A stretch of DNA of 64,000 nt from Sphingobium arseniciresistens. Its GTDB lineage: Bacteria; Pseudomonadota; Alphaproteobacteria; Sphingomonadales; Sphingomonadaceae. This document shows positions 52,978-63,548 of the stretch, one piece after another. Within the stretch, counting starts at the first letter, position 1, and every line of letters begins with the position of its first letter. The stretch covers positions 372,001 to 436,000 of the forward strand of contig JARFNK010000002.1 of assembly GCA_029167225.1 (NCBI GenBank). Direction: 5' to 3'. The translations under genes were made by a program, and so were the position numbers. Below the pieces are notes generated by a model. The model made no database searches, had not been told where the DNA came from, and saw only the letters and a list, made by a program, of their open reading frames with translations.

Positions 52978-53024
52978 TAATCGCGAGATTCTCGGCCGGA
53001 GGATCTTAGCAGGGGAGGGGCGAC

Positions 53025-53999
53025 ATGCGCTTACTCTTGACCGGATCGTCGGGCTGGCTCGGGCGCTGCCTCGCGCCTCGTTTACGGGCGGCACGGCATG
53101 AGGTCGTCGGGCTCGACGTCGCGCCGGGCGCTGATACCCATGTGCTGGGCAGCGTTGCCGACAAGGCGTTGATCGAGCGTGTCTTTTCCGATCATGCGAT
53201 AGAGGCCGTCATCCATGGCGGCGCCCTGCACAAGCCGGATATCGCGCGCTATCCGGCGCAGGCCTTCGTCGATACCAATGTGACGGGCACGCTCAACCTG
53301 CTCACGGCGGCCGTGGCGGCGGGGCACGACCGGTTCGTCTTTACCTCCACCACCTCGCTGATGATCTCCCGTGCGATCCGCGCGGGGAAATCGGGCGGCG
53401 CGCGGGCGGCGGCATGGCTGGACGAGGCAAGCGGGCCGCTGGAGCCCCGCAACATCTATGGCGTGACGAAACTGTCGGCGGAGCATCTTTGCCGGCTTCA
53501 TCATCTGGAACATGGCATCAACATCGCGATCCTGCGCACCGGGCGGTTCTTCCCGGAGGATGACGACATGGCGCACGAGATCAGCCATGATGGCCCCAAC
53601 AGCAAGGCGAACGAGTTTCTGGGGCGGCGGCTGACCGTGGAGGATGCGGCGCAGGCGCATGTGGTCGCGCTGGATGCCGTGCCTGGCCTTGGCTGCGAAA
53701 CCTTCATCCTGTCCGCGCCGACGCCTTTCTCTCCCGACGAGGCGGAGGAACTGATGAACGACGCGCCGGCGGTGATCGCCAGATATTTCCCCGATGCCGC
53801 GGCGCTCTATGCAGGGGTCGGCTGGCATCTGCCGGCGCATGTCGACCGGGTCTATGACGCGAGCAAGGCGGAACGGCTGCTGGGCTTTCGCTGCCGCACG
53901 GATTTTGGCGCGATCCTTTGTGCCCTGCGCGATAGGACGCCGTTGCCCTTTGCCCATGATCCGGCCTATGTGCCCCCGAAGGAAACACGCAGCGCGTAA
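53025..53999 (+). CDS. NAD-dependent epimerase/dehydratase-like short-chain reductase
   Basis: The product has 324 residues. The N-terminal GSSGWLGRCLA nucleotide-binding loop and the active-site pair Ser (FTSTTSLM) and Tyr/Lys (YGVTK) define an extended SDR. The middle differs from sugar epimerases (ILRTGRFFPEDDDMAHE), so the substrate is unknown. It follows scoB by 47 bases and precedes the formaldehyde genes by 35 bases, but no functional link is clear. Confidence 0.8.
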   Translation: MRLLLTGSSGWLGRCLAPRLRAARHEVVGLDVAPGADTHVLGSVADKALIERVFSDHAIEAVIHGGALHKPDIARYPAQAFVDTNVTGTLNLLTAAVAAGHDRFVFTSTTSLMISRAIRAGKSGGARAAAWLDEASGPLEPRNIYGVTKLSAEHLCRLHHLEHGINIAILRTGRFFPEDDDMAHEISHDGPNSKANEFLGRRLTVEDAAQAHVVALDAVPGLGCETFILSAPTPFSPDEAEELMNDAPAVIARYFPDAAALYAGVGWHLPAHVDRVYDASKAERLLGFRCRTDFGAILCALRDRTPLPFAHDPAYVPPKETRSA

Positions 54000-54034
54000 T
54001 CGCGCCATATTGACCGAACAGGAGCCCCGCCCTC

Positions 54035-55144
54035 ATGAAAACCCGTGCCGCCGTCGCCTTCGAGGCCAAGAAGCCGCTGGAGATCGTGGAACTGGACCTT
54101 GAAGGCCCCAAGGCGGGCGAGGTTCTTGTGGAGATCATGGCGACGGGCATCTGCCATACCGACGCTTATACGCTGGATGGCCTCGACAGCGAGGGCATCT
54201 TCCCCAGCGTGCTCGGCCATGAGGGCGCGGGCATCGTGCGGGAAGTCGGCGTGGGCGTGACCTCGGTGAAGCCGGGCGATCATGTGATCCCGCTCTACAC
54301 GCCCGAATGCCGCCAGTGCAAAAGCTGCCTGTCGGGCAAGACCAACCTGTGCACCGCGATCCGTGCGACGCAGGGCAAGGGGCTGATGCCGGACGGCACG
54401 ACCCGCTTTTCCTACAAGGGGCAGCCGATCTTCCATTATATGGGCTGCTCGACCTTCTCCAACTTCACGGTGCTGCCGGAGATCGCGGTGGCGAAGATCC
54501 GCGAGGACGCGCCGTTCAAGACCAGCTGCTATATCGGCTGCGGCGTGACGACGGGCGTGGGCGCGGTGGTGAACACGGCCAAGGTGCAGGTGGGTGACAA
54601 TGTCATCATCTTCGGCCTTGGCGGCATTGGCCTCAACGTGCTGCAGGGCGCGAAGATGGCGGGCGCGAACATGATCGTCGGCGTCGACATCAACCCCGAC
54701 CGCGAGGAGTGGGGCCGCAAGTTCGGCATGACGCACTTCGTCAACCCGAAGGACGTGGACGGCGACATCGTCGCGCATCTGGTGGCGCTGACCGACGGCG
54801 GGGCGGATTATACGTTCGACTGCACCGGTAACACCACGGTGATGCGCCAGGCGCTGGAAGCCTGCCATCGCGGCTGGGGGACCAGCATCATCATCGGTGT
54901 CGCGGAAGCAGGCAAGGAAATCAGCACCCGGCCGTTCCAGCTGGTGACGGGGCGTAACTGGCGCGGCACCGCGTTCGGTGGCGCGAAGGGACGGACCGAC
55001 GTGCCCAAGATCGTCGACTGGTACATGAACGGCAAGATCCAGATCGACCCGATGATCACCCATGTCCTGACACTGGATGAGATCAACAAGGGTTTCGACC
55101 TGATGCATGCGGGTGAGAGCATCCGCAGCGTCGTGGTTTTCTGA
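54035..55144 (+). CDS. frmA: S-(hydroxymethyl)glutathione dehydrogenase / class III alcohol dehydrogenase
   Basis: The product has 369 residues. It oxidises the spontaneous formaldehyde-glutathione adduct to S-formylglutathione with NAD. Catalytic zinc ligands are in GICHTD (Cys40), GHEGAG (His62, Glu63) and [11 protein letters not shown]; the structural zinc set is [16 protein letters not shown] (Cys92, 95, 98, 106). The Rossmann motif GLGGIGLN is intact. The next step is encoded by fghA, 1.3 kb downstream. Confidence 0.96.
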   Translation: MKTRAAVAFEAKKPLEIVELDLEGPKAGEVLVEIMATGICHTDAYTLDGLDSEGIFPSVLGHEGAGIVREVGVGVTSVKPGDHVIPLYTPECRQCKSCLSGKTNLCTAIRATQGKGLMPDGTTRFSYKGQPIFHYMGCSTFSNFTVLPEIAVAKIREDAPFKTSCYIGCGVTTGVGAVVNTAKVQVGDNVIIFGLGGIGLNVLQGAKMAGANMIVGVDINPDREEWGRKFGMTHFVNPKDVDGDIVAHLVALTDGGADYTFDCTGNTTVMRQALEACHRGWGTSIIIGVAEAGKEISTRPFQLVTGRNWRGTAFGGAKGRTDVPKIVDWYMNGKIQIDPMITHVLTLDEINKGFDLMHAGESIRSVVVF

Positions 55145-55176
55145 ACCAAGAGATCTGAAGAAAAGGGACGAGCAGG

Positions 55177-55560
55177 ATGTATACGCATGTTTGCCTGAGC
55201 GCGAAGGATCTCGACACTTCGGCGAAATTCTATGATGCGGTCCTTGCGCCTCTGGGTATCGGCTCCATGGGGCGCTTCGGTGACCGGATGATAGGCTATG
55301 GCGATGGTACGGGCGGGATGCTCCTCATAACCCTTCCGGCCGATGGCGGGACTGCAACCCACGCCAATGGCGGCACGATCGGTTTCGGTGCCGTGGACAA
55401 GGCGGCGGTTGACGCCTTCCACGCCGCGGGCATCGCCAATGGCGGCCGTTGCGAAGGCACGCCGGGGCTGCGGCCGCAGGCGCCGGGCAATGCCTATGGC
55501 GCCTATCTGCGGGATCCCGTGGGCAACAAGATCTGTGCCTATTGCCAGCTTCCGGCATGA
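55177..55560 (+). CDS. VOC-family (glyoxalase/dioxygenase fold) protein
   Basis: The product has 127 residues with the fold opening MYTHVCLSAKDLDTSAKFYDAVLAPLGI (in part) and the closing AYLRDPVGNKICAYCQLP. A metal-binding His near residue 4 and a late Glu/His-type site may be present, but catalytic identity is unclear. It sits between frmA and purU on the same strand, so a role with glutathione adducts is conceivable but unproven. Confidence 0.8.
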   Translation: MYTHVCLSAKDLDTSAKFYDAVLAPLGIGSMGRFGDRMIGYGDGTGGMLLITLPADGGTATHANGGTIGFGAVDKAAVDAFHAAGIANGGRCEGTPGLRPQAPGNAYGAYLRDPVGNKICAYCQLPA

Positions 55561-55567
55561 TGACGTC

Positions 55568-56431
55568 ATGAGTGAGACGGGCTGGATACTGACGCTGACC
55601 TGTGATGATCGCGTGGGTATCGTGGCGGCCGTCAGCGGATTTCTGGCGGGCCGGAACGGCTTCATTCTCGATAGCCAGCAATATGCCGACCTTGAAACCG
55701 GGCGCTTCTTCATGCGCGTGCTGTTCAGCGGCGGGACCGGAGAGGGTGCGGACGAAGGCGAGGAATTGCGCGCGGCCTTTGCGCCGGTTGCGGCGCGTTT
55801 CGCCTTCGATTGGTCGCTGACGCGGGCCACCAGCAAGCCGCGCGTGATGATCGCGGTGTCGAAGGGATCGCACTGCCTCAACGACCTGCTGCACCGCTGG
55901 CGCACGGGCACGCTCGCGGTGGAGATCGGCGGCGTCGTCTCCAACCATGAGAGCCTGCGGCCGCTGGTCGAATGGCATGGGCTGCCCTGGCACCATCTGC
56001 CTGTCGATGCCGGCAATCGCTATGCGCAGGAACGCGCGATCGAAGCGCTGATGGATGAGGCGGAGACCGAGCTTCTGGTGCTGGCGCGCTATATGCAGGT
56101 GCTCTCGGAGGACTTCTCCCGCCGGCTGGAAGGGCGCTGCATCAACATCCATCACAGCTTCCTGCCGGGCTTCAAGGGCGCAAGGCCCTATCATCGCGCG
56201 CATGATCGCGGCGTGAAGCTGATCGGCGCGACGGCCCATTTCGTGACCGGTGACCTCGACGAGGGGCCGATCATCGAACAGGCGGTGGAACGGGTCGATC
56301 ACCGGGCATCGGTGGAGGATTTCATCCGCATCGGTCGCGATATCGAGGCGCAGGTGCTTGCACGCGCCGTCAACGCCTTTGGCGAACGGCGCTTGTTTCT
56401 GAACGGCGGAAGGACGGTTGTTTTCCAATGA
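55568..56431 (+). CDS. purU: Formyltetrahydrofolate deformylase
   Basis: The product has 287 residues from the ATG at 55568. An N-terminal ACT domain (WILTLTCDDRVGIVAAVSGFLA) is joined to the formyl-transferase-fold domain with VSKGSHCLNDLLHRW and the active-site segment INIHHSFLPGFKGARPYHRAH (in parts). It hydrolyses 10-formyl-THF to formate and THF. The stop overlaps the fghA start by 4 bases (ATGA), tying formate release from both routes to one message. Confidence 0.94.
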   Translation: MSETGWILTLTCDDRVGIVAAVSGFLAGRNGFILDSQQYADLETGRFFMRVLFSGGTGEGADEGEELRAAFAPVAARFAFDWSLTRATSKPRVMIAVSKGSHCLNDLLHRWRTGTLAVEIGGVVSNHESLRPLVEWHGLPWHHLPVDAGNRYAQERAIEALMDEAETELLVLARYMQVLSEDFSRRLEGRCINIHHSFLPGFKGARPYHRAHDRGVKLIGATAHFVTGDLDEGPIIEQAVERVDHRASVEDFIRIGRDIEAQVLARAVNAFGERRLFLNGGRTVVFQ

Positions 56432-57273
56432 CGCTTGAAACGCTTTCCCTCAACCGCGCCTTTGGCGGCGAGCAGGGTGTCTATCGCCATGCGTCGAGCA
56501 GCACCGGTACGGCCATGACCTTTTCCGTCTTTGTGCCCGATCATGCGCCGGGGGCGAAGCTGCCGGTGGTCTGGTATCTCTCGGGCCTTACCTGCACCCA
56601 TGCCAATGTGACGGAAAAGGGAGAGTTCCGGCGTGCCTGCGCCGAACTGGGGCTGATCTTCGTGGCGCCGGACACGTCTCCCCGCGGTGACGGCGTGCCC
56701 GACGATGCGAACGGCGCCTATGATTTCGGGCTGGGCGCCGGCTTCTATGTCGATGCGACGCAGGCGCCGTTCGACAAGCATTACCGGATGTGGTCCTATG
56801 TGACGGAGGAACTGCCCGGGCTGGTCGGCGCTGGCTTTCCCGCCGATATGAGCCGCCAGTCGATCATGGGGCACAGCATGGGTGGCCATGGCGCACTGAC
56901 CATTGGCTTGCGTTTTCCCGATCGCTACCGGGCCGTGTCTGCCTTTGCGCCGATTGTGGCGCCGGGGCAGGTGCCCTGGGGCGAAAAGGCGCTGGGCGGC
57001 TATCTGGGGGACGATCGGGCGGCATGGCGCCGGCATGATGCCGTTGCGCTGATCGAGGATGGTGCGCGCGTGCCTGAACTGCTGGTTGACCAGGGTGCGG
57101 CGGATAGCTTCCTTGAAAAGGAGTTACGGCCCGAACTGCTCCAAACCGCCTGCGATGCAGCCGGCATCGCGCTGACGCTGCGGATGCGGCCGGGCTACGA
57201 CCATAGCTATTATTTCATCTCCACCTTCATGGAAGATCATCTGCGCTGGCACGCCGAGCGGCTGGGGTGCTAG
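56428..57273 (+). CDS. fghA: S-formylglutathione hydrolase
   Basis: The product has 281 residues, the usual length. The esterase-D family motif GHSMGGHGAL has the nucleophile Ser150, with VVWYLSGLTCTHANVTEKG near the front and RPGYDHSYYFISTFMEDHLR at the end supplying the triad His (both in part). It splits S-formylglutathione to formate and glutathione, completing formaldehyde oxidation begun by the upstream dehydrogenase. Confidence 0.95.
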   Translation: MTLETLSLNRAFGGEQGVYRHASSSTGTAMTFSVFVPDHAPGAKLPVVWYLSGLTCTHANVTEKGEFRRACAELGLIFVAPDTSPRGDGVPDDANGAYDFGLGAGFYVDATQAPFDKHYRMWSYVTEELPGLVGAGFPADMSRQSIMGHSMGGHGALTIGLRFPDRYRAVSAFAPIVAPGQVPWGEKALGGYLGDDRAAWRRHDAVALIEDGARVPELLVDQGAADSFLEKELRPELLQTACDAAGIALTLRMRPGYDHSYYFISTFMEDHLRWHAERLGC

Positions 57274-57463
57274 CAGCAGGGGGCAAGCGTGCCGCTGGCG
57301 ACGGTGCCATGGTGCCTTTTCGGTAGGCTCCATCCGGTACGTCAACGTTGCTGGTTGGTAACATGCTTTTGCTGTCGCATGGTTCGCTGTAGGCTGTCGC
57401 AGGTTTCACGCTTGCTCAGGGACAGGCGTCAAGCCACAGAGGTGCTACGGGAGCTTTCAGGCG

Positions 57464-58240
57464 GTGTGGTTCGGCAGGTCGACAAAGCGTGTGCTCATGA
57501 ACCCGGCGACCAATGCCGGCGCGCGGGTCTATGCCATTGGCGACATTCACGGTCGCTTTGACTTGCTTACTGCGCTTCTTGAGCGAATCACGGTACATGC
57601 AGCGGCGCTGGATGAGGCGGTGGACACCCGTATCGTCATCCTGGGTGACATGATCGACCGCGGCCCGGATTCCGCGCTGGTGGTCGAGCATCTCCACAGC
57701 CTCCAGCAGCAGGACGATCGCATCGTCATATTGCTGGGCAATCATGAGGAATTGATGCTGCGTGCCATGGCGGACGAGCCAGGGCTGATGCGCGCATGGG
57801 TTCGCGCCGGCGGGGACAGTACGTTGCTGAGCTTCGGCGTGGAGCCGCCGCGCGGCGCGGACGATATCAATCGCTGTGCCTCCGACCTCCGACTGGCGAT
57901 GCCCATGTCCTGGATCGAGTGGATGGGCACATTGCCGCTCACCGCGCGGTCGGGCGACTATCTGTTCTGCCATGCAGGCATCAGGCCCGGTGTTGCGATC
58001 AAACGGCAGCGGCGAGGCGATCTGCTCTGGATCCGCGACGAGTTTCTGGAGGATGACCGGGATCACGGCGTGGTCGTCGTCCATGGCCATAGCATCTCGG
58101 AAGATGTGGAGGACCGGGGCAACCGGATCGGCATAGATACAGGCGCCTATCGCAGCGGTGTGCTTACGGCGCTCTATCTGGAAGGGGAAGCGCGCGACGT
58201 CCTCACGGTCTATGGCGTTGAGGGCATGGATCGGGGCTGA
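57464..58240 (+). CDS. PPP-like metallophosphatase (serine/threonine phosphatase family)
   Basis: The product has 258 residues from the GTG at 57464, chosen because MWFGRSTKR matches the short basic N-terminus of sphingomonad relatives; the ATG at 57497 is an alternative. The metallophosphoesterase motifs are present in order: GDIHGR (26-31), GDMIDRG, GNHEE, then FCHAGIRPG and VHGHS. It may act on phosphoproteins or on Ap4A, as relatives of the bacterial PrpA/ApaH type do. It stands alone. Confidence 0.85.
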   Translation: MWFGRSTKRVLMNPATNAGARVYAIGDIHGRFDLLTALLERITVHAAALDEAVDTRIVILGDMIDRGPDSALVVEHLHSLQQQDDRIVILLGNHEELMLRAMADEPGLMRAWVRAGGDSTLLSFGVEPPRGADDINRCASDLRLAMPMSWIEWMGTLPLTARSGDYLFCHAGIRPGVAIKRQRRGDLLWIRDEFLEDDRDHGVVVVHGHSISEDVEDRGNRIGIDTGAYRSGVLTALYLEGEARDVLTVYGVEGMDRG

Positions 58241-58607
58241 TTGCGGATGTATCTGAAATGCTGCGGCAATGGCGTTGATCCTCGCCCGTCAGTCATGACG
58301 GATGGTCTGCATCTGCAGGTTTTCATCCGATGATCCGGGCATGATCAAGCGAGGCTGACGCCGTGGCCGCATCATGGCGGGGCTTTCCTGCTCCTTGGGT
58401 GGTGCTTCCCCGCCACGCGCCGATTGGGACGCCTTGTAGAAGGCCGCAGCACCCAGCCACAGAAGTCGATCACGCCGATCACGACGGCTCCGCCGCAGTG
58501 TTGGCCGAAGGATTGCGCATCCGGCAAATGGGCTTCGGGTCATCGGCACAAAGAAAAAGGCCCGGTTGCGTGTGCAACCGGGCCTCGTCCAGCAGAACCT
58601 GAAAAAA
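58241..58607. other. Gap between the metallophosphatase and glnA, possible small gene
   Basis: This stretch of about 370 bases holds the glnA terminator at its right end. A minus-strand open frame at 58289-58549 could encode 86 residues rich in Arg, Pro and Ala, with one LLWLGAAAFYKAS hydrophobic patch. It has no clear ribosome binding site and I do not recognise it; it may be chance. Confidence 0.35.
58553..58584 (-). terminator. Intrinsic terminator of glnA
   Basis: On the minus strand, an 11-base-pair perfect stem (GGCCCGGTTGC with GCAACCGGGCC, GTGT/ACAC loop) spans 58559-58584 and is followed by TTTTTCTTT. It lies 24 bases after the glnA stop. Confidence 0.9.
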
Positions 58608-60020
58608 TCAGGCGCTGTAGTACATGTCGAATTCGACCGGCGAAGGCGCCATTTCCCAACGGTACACTTCGGGCCACTTCAGCTCGATATAGGCTTCGAT
58701 CTGGTCCTTGGTGAACACGTCGCCCTTCAGCAGGAAGTCGTGGTCGGCGCTAAGGCTGTTGAGCGCTTCACGGAGCGAACCGCAGACGGTCGGCACTTCC
58801 GCCAGCTCTTCCGGCGGAAGGTCGTACAGGTTCTTGTCCATTGCGGCGCCCGGATGGATCTTGTTCTCGATCCCGTCGAGGCCAGCCATCAGCAGTGCCG
58901 CGTAGCACAGATAGGGGTTGGCCATCGCGTCGGGGAAGCGGAACTCCACGCGCTTCGCCTTGCTGCCCGCACCGTAAGGGATGCGGCACGAAGCCGAACG
59001 GTTGCGGGCCGAATAGGCCAGCAGCACGGGGGCTTCGAAGCCCGGCACCAGACGCTTGTAGCTGTTGGTGGTCGGGTTGGTGAAGGCGTTCAGCGCCTTG
59101 GCATGCTTGATGACGCCGCCGATGAAGTACAGGCACATGTCGGACAGGCCGGCATAGCCGTCACCGGCGAACAGCGGCTTGCCGCCATCCCAGATCGACA
59201 TGTGGGTGTGCATGCCCGAACCATTGTCCTGCGCGATCGGCTTCGGCATGAACGTCACGGTCTTGCCATAGGCCTGGGCGACCATCCAGCAGACATACTT
59301 ATAGATCTGCATGCGGTCGGCGGTCTGCACCAGCGTACCGAAGGTCAGGCCCAGCTCATGCTGGGCGGCGGCGACTTCATGGTGGTGCTTGTCGCAGGGC
59401 AGGCCCATTTCGAGCATGGTCGAAACCATCTCGGCGCGGATGTCGGTGCAGGGGTCGACCGGCGCGACGGGGAAGTAGCCGCCCTTTGCGCGCGGACGGT
59501 GGCCAAGGTTGCCGCCTTCATATTCCTTGCCGGTGTTGGTCGGCAGCTCGACATCGTCGATCTTGAAGAAGGAGCCGGCATAGTTGGTGTCGAAGCGCAC
59601 GTCGTCGAACATGAAGAATTCAGCTTCGGGGCCGACATAGACGGTGTCGCCGAAACCGGCCGACTTGACGAAGGCTTCGGCGCGCTTGGCGGTCGAACGC
59701 GGATCGCGCGAATACAGCTCGCCGGTGTCGGGCTCCACGATGTCGCAGAAGATGATCATCATCGGCGTCGCGCTGAACGGATCGAAATACACCGCGTCGA
59801 GATCCGGCTTCAGGATCATGTCGGACTCGTTGATTTCCTTCCAGCCCTCGATCGAGGAACCATCGAACATCAGGCCCTGGGTCAGCTCATCCTCGCCGAT
59901 GACACCGGCGCACATCGTCAGGTGCTGCCACTTGCCCTTGGTGTCGGTGAAACGAACATCGACCCACTCGATCTCCTTTTCCTCGATCAGCTTGAGAATG
60001 TCTTTGGGCGTATTCGCCAT
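58608..60020 (-). CDS. glnA: Glutamine synthetase type I
   Basis: The product has 470 residues, the typical length of the dodecameric type I enzyme. It forms glutamine from glutamate and ammonia. Landmarks are [47 protein letters not shown] and [23 protein letters not shown] (in parts). The adenylylation tyrosine is about Tyr399 in [10 protein letters not shown], so activity should be tuned by GlnE. It follows glnB by 112 bases on the same strand. Confidence 0.97.
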   Translation of the reverse strand: MANTPKDILKLIEEKEIEWVDVRFTDTKGKWQHLTMCAGVIGEDELTQGLMFDGSSIEGWKEINESDMILKPDLDAVYFDPFSATPMMIIFCDIVEPDTGELYSRDPRSTAKRAEAFVKSAGFGDTVYVGPEAEFFMFDDVRFDTNYAGSFFKIDDVELPTNTGKEYEGGNLGHRPRAKGGYFPVAPVDPCTDIRAEMVSTMLEMGLPCDKHHHEVAAAQHELGLTFGTLVQTADRMQIYKYVCWMVAQAYGKTVTFMPKPIAQDNGSGMHTHMSIWDGGKPLFAGDGYAGLSDMCLYFIGGVIKHAKALNAFTNPTTNSYKRLVPGFEAPVLLAYSARNRSASCRIPYGAGSKAKRVEFRFPDAMANPYLCYAALLMAGLDGIENKIHPGAAMDKNLYDLPPEELAEVPTVCGSLREALNSLSADHDFLLKGDVFTKDQIEAYIELKWPEVYRWEMAPSPVEFDMYYSA

Positions 60021-60132
60021 GGTCGCTTACCTTCCTTGTTCTTGCCCCCGCGGGCGTAGGTGGTCAGTAGATCCCCGCCGGTGGAAACCGCCGGGAAAAG
60101 CCTGAAATTGAGAGCAGCGCTTCCCCCGCTGC

Positions 60133-60995
<863 letters not shown>

Positions 60996-61826
60996 TCACC
61001 CCAGATAGGGTGGAGCGTCCAGGCCCTTGGGGCTCTTGGTGAAAATCTCGCAGCCCGTCTCGGTGATGCCAATCGAATGCTCGAACTGGGCGGAAAGGGT
61101 GCGGTCGCGGGTCACGGCCGTCCATCCATCTTCCAGCATCTTCACACCCGGCTTGCCGATGTTGATCATGGGCTCGATCGTGAAGAACATGCCCGGCCGC
61201 AGTTCGGGGCCGGTGCCGGGGCGGCCGACATGAACCACTTCCGGGCTGTCATGAAAGACCTGGCCCAGGCCATGGCCACAAAAGTCCCGTACCACGCCGT
61301 AGCGGTGCTTTTCGGCGAATGTCTGGATCGCGTGGCCGACATCGCCCATCGTATTGCCGGGCTTGGCCTGCTCGATGCCGAGCATCAGGCACTCATATGT
61401 CACCTCGACCAGGCGCTTCGCCTTGATCGGTGGTTCGCCGGCAATGTACATCCGGCTGGTATCGCCATGCCAGCCATCGACCATCGGCGTGACGTCGATG
61501 TTGAGGATGTCGCCATCCTTGAGTTCGCGGTCGCCGGGGATGCCGTGGCAGATCACCTGGTTGATCGAGATACAGCAACTGTGCGTATAGCCGCGATAGC
61601 CCAGCGTCGCCGGCACGCCGCCGCCCTCGATCGTCATGCGCCGCACGATATCGTCCAGCTCGCCCGTCGTCACGCCGGGAACGACATGGGGCACCAGCGC
61701 GTCCAATATCTCCGCGGCAAGCCTGCCTGCCTTGCGCATGCCGGCAAAGCCTGCCTCGTCGTGGAGCTTGATGGCATTGCTGCGCGCAAGCGCATTTTCA
61801 CTGGTGGCGGTGATATAGGTTGTCAT
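60996..61826 (-). CDS. map: Type I methionine aminopeptidase
   Basis: The product has 276 residues from the ATG at 61826. It removes the initiator methionine. Metal-binding residues are visible: Asp in LNIDVTPMVDGWHGDTSRM (two Asp), His in CGHGLGQVFHDSPEV, and Glu in FFTIEPMI and AQFEHSIGIT (in part). The open frame runs on further upstream but that part is antisense to the GFA-family gene and is not needed. Confidence 0.95.
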   Translation of the reverse strand: MTTYITATSENALARSNAIKLHDEAGFAGMRKAGRLAAEILDALVPHVVPGVTTGELDDIVRRMTIEGGGVPATLGYRGYTHSCCISINQVICHGIPGDRELKDGDILNIDVTPMVDGWHGDTSRMYIAGEPPIKAKRLVEVTYECLMLGIEQAKPGNTMGDVGHAIQTFAEKHRYGVVRDFCGHGLGQVFHDSPEVVHVGRPGTGPELRPGMFFTIEPMINIGKPGVKMLEDGWTAVTRDRTLSAQFEHSIGITETGCEIFTKSPKGLDAPPYLG

Positions 61827-61927
61827 GCAGTTGATATAGTCGCTGTGACCCGGCATGGCGAGACCCTTGATTGCGATCATGCTTTCGGCGTCAAATGCCG
61901 AATGGAACGATGGGCGGAGGATGAGAT

Positions 61928-62410
61928 ATGTCCATGGAAGGCGGATGCGCGTGCGGAGAGGTTCGCTACCGTATCGATGTGGAGCCGATCGTCGTGAATA
62001 ACTGCTATTGCACCTTCTGTCAGAGACAGAGCGGTGCAAGCTCGGCGGTCAATCTCTTCGTCGAGACGGAGAATGTCACGCTGCTTTCGGGGCGCCTGAG
62101 CGAGCATGACGTGCCTACGGGCAGCGGCAAGATCCAGACGATCGTGCGTTGTGCCGCCTGTGGAACGGCTTTGTGGGGGCATTATCCGCGCATGGGGCGC
62201 CTTGGTGCCGGGGTTCGTGCGGGCACGCTCGACGCGCCTTCGTCCATCCGGCCCGATGCGGCGATCTTCGTGGCGGACCGGATGCCATGGGTCACTCTCC
62301 CGGAAGGCGTGCCGGCATATGACAAGACATATCCTGCGGCGGAAGTTCTTCCCCCCGAGCGGATGGAGCGGATGAAGGCGCTTGTGGCGCGTGCGGAGCA
62401 GGACAGATGA
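61928..62410 (+). CDS. GFA-family (glutathione-dependent formaldehyde-activating-like) zinc protein
   Basis: The product has 160 residues. Zinc-binding cysteines follow the family order: GGCACGEVRY, CYCTFCQ and CAACGT. The founding Gfa was proposed to speed formaldehyde-glutathione addition, but most members, including this one, have unproven roles. It is 4.7 kb from the formaldehyde genes. It overlaps the CinA-like gene by 4 bases. Confidence 0.85.
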   Translation: MSMEGGCACGEVRYRIDVEPIVVNNCYCTFCQRQSGASSAVNLFVETENVTLLSGRLSEHDVPTGSGKIQTIVRCAACGTALWGHYPRMGRLGAGVRAGTLDAPSSIRPDAAIFVADRMPWVTLPEGVPAYDKTYPAAEVLPPERMERMKALVARAEQDR

Positions 62411-63162
62411 CGGAACGGATATGGACAGCGGCCTTGGCGATCATCGGCGACGAGATCCTCTCGGGGCGGACACAGGACAAGAATATCGCGCAGATCGCAT
62501 CATGGCTGAATGTGCAGGGTATCCGCCTGCGCGAGGTCCGCGTCGTCCCCGATGACGAGAACGCGATCGTGGAGGCCGTCAACATTTTGCGGGCGCGAAA
62601 TGACTATCTCTTCACGACGGGAGGCATCGGCCCGACGCATGACGACATCACCGTGGACGCCATCGCCGCCGCGCTGGGCGTATCGGTGGTCGTCCATCCG
62701 CAGGCGCGCGCCGTGCTGGAGCATTATTACGAGACGCGCGGCGGCCTGACCGAGGCGCGATTGCGCATGGCGCGGGTGCCCGATGGCGCGGACCTGATCG
62801 AAAACCGCATGTCGGGCGCGCCAGGCATCCGTCATGGCAACATCTTCATCATGGCGGGCGTCCCGCATATTACTGCCGGCATGCTCGAAAATCTCACGGG
62901 CAAGCTGGAGGGCGGGCTGCCGCTCATCTCGCGGCAAATCGGCTGCTGGGTGCCGGAAAGCGAGGTCGCGGGCCTGCTGGGCGATATGGAGCGCACCCAT
63001 GAAGGGTGCCAGATCGGCAGCTATCCCTTTTTCAAGGAAGGGCGCGTGGGGGCGAATTTCGTGGTGCGAGCGACCGATGGCGCTCTGGTGGATCGTTGCA
63101 TCGCGGATCTGAGCGCTGCGCTCGAACAGGCCGGCTGGCCGGTCACGATGGACGGTATCTGA
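62407..63162 (+). CDS. CinA-like molybdopterin-binding domain protein
   Basis: The product has 251 residues. It matches the N-terminal MoaB/MogA-like domain of CinA: ALAIIGDEILSGRTQDKN, VVPDDENAIVEAVN, FTTGGIGPTHDDITVDAIAAALG, and VPHITAGMLENL (in parts). The C-terminal nicotinamide-nucleotide amidase domain of full CinA is absent. This stand-alone form is common in alphaproteobacteria. It overlaps the GFA-family gene by 4 bases. Confidence 0.9.
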   Translation: MTERIWTAALAIIGDEILSGRTQDKNIAQIASWLNVQGIRLREVRVVPDDENAIVEAVNILRARNDYLFTTGGIGPTHDDITVDAIAAALGVSVVVHPQARAVLEHYYETRGGLTEARLRMARVPDGADLIENRMSGAPGIRHGNIFIMAGVPHITAGMLENLTGKLEGGLPLISRQIGCWVPESEVAGLLGDMERTHEGCQIGSYPFFKEGRVGANFVVRATDGALVDRCIADLSAALEQAGWPVTMDGI

Positions 63163-63172
63163 TCGAGGAAGG

Positions 63173-63196
63173 GGTGAGGGCGCTGTCGCCCTCACC
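63173..63196. terminator. Bidirectional hairpin between the CinA-like gene and urcA
   Basis: GGTGAGGGCG (63173-63182) and CGCCCTCACC (63187-63196) form a perfect 10-base-pair stem with a CTGT loop, between two convergent genes. No T-run is present. Confidence 0.55.
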
Positions 63197-63206
63197 GCTG
63201 GTCCTG

Positions 63207-63548
63207 TTAGCGCGAAGCCGTCTGGGTGAGCCGGACCTGGTCGTTCGCCTGGCTCACTGCCTTGTTGTAGCAGCGCTCATAATCCCTGAGCTGCCTCTCA
63301 CCGAAAATCTCTTTCCGGTCGCACACGGTCCGCGCGGCGAAATCGATGCGCCGATTGAGCTTTGCGCGCCCCCTGGCGGATGCCAGGCTGAGATCGGAAA
63401 TATCGACTTCCATCGAGCGCGTAATGGTGCCCGCGCTGGCATCATGTGTCACCACGAAGTCGGTCTGGGCGAGGGCGGGGGTGGTGGCGCCCATTGCCAG
63501 AATGGCAACAAGAGCCGCGGCTCGGGACGAGCGGCGAGAAATAGACAT
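63207..63548 (-). CDS. UrcA-family small secreted protein
   Basis: The product has 113 residues from the ATG at 63548, chosen because AGGAGG lies at ideal spacing before it; the longer open frame is not needed. A signal peptide (SISRRSSRAAALVAILAMGA, cleavage near ALA) is followed by the UrcA pattern: MEVDISDLSLASARGRAKLNRRIDFAARTVCD and YERCYNKAVSQAND (in parts), with two cysteines that may pair. The family is common in sphingomonads and caulobacters; its function is unknown. Confidence 0.88.
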   Translation of the reverse strand: MSISRRSSRAAALVAILAMGATTPALAQTDFVVTHDASAGTITRSMEVDISDLSLASARGRAKLNRRIDFAARTVCDRKEIFGERQLRDYERCYNKAVSQANDQVRLTQTASR

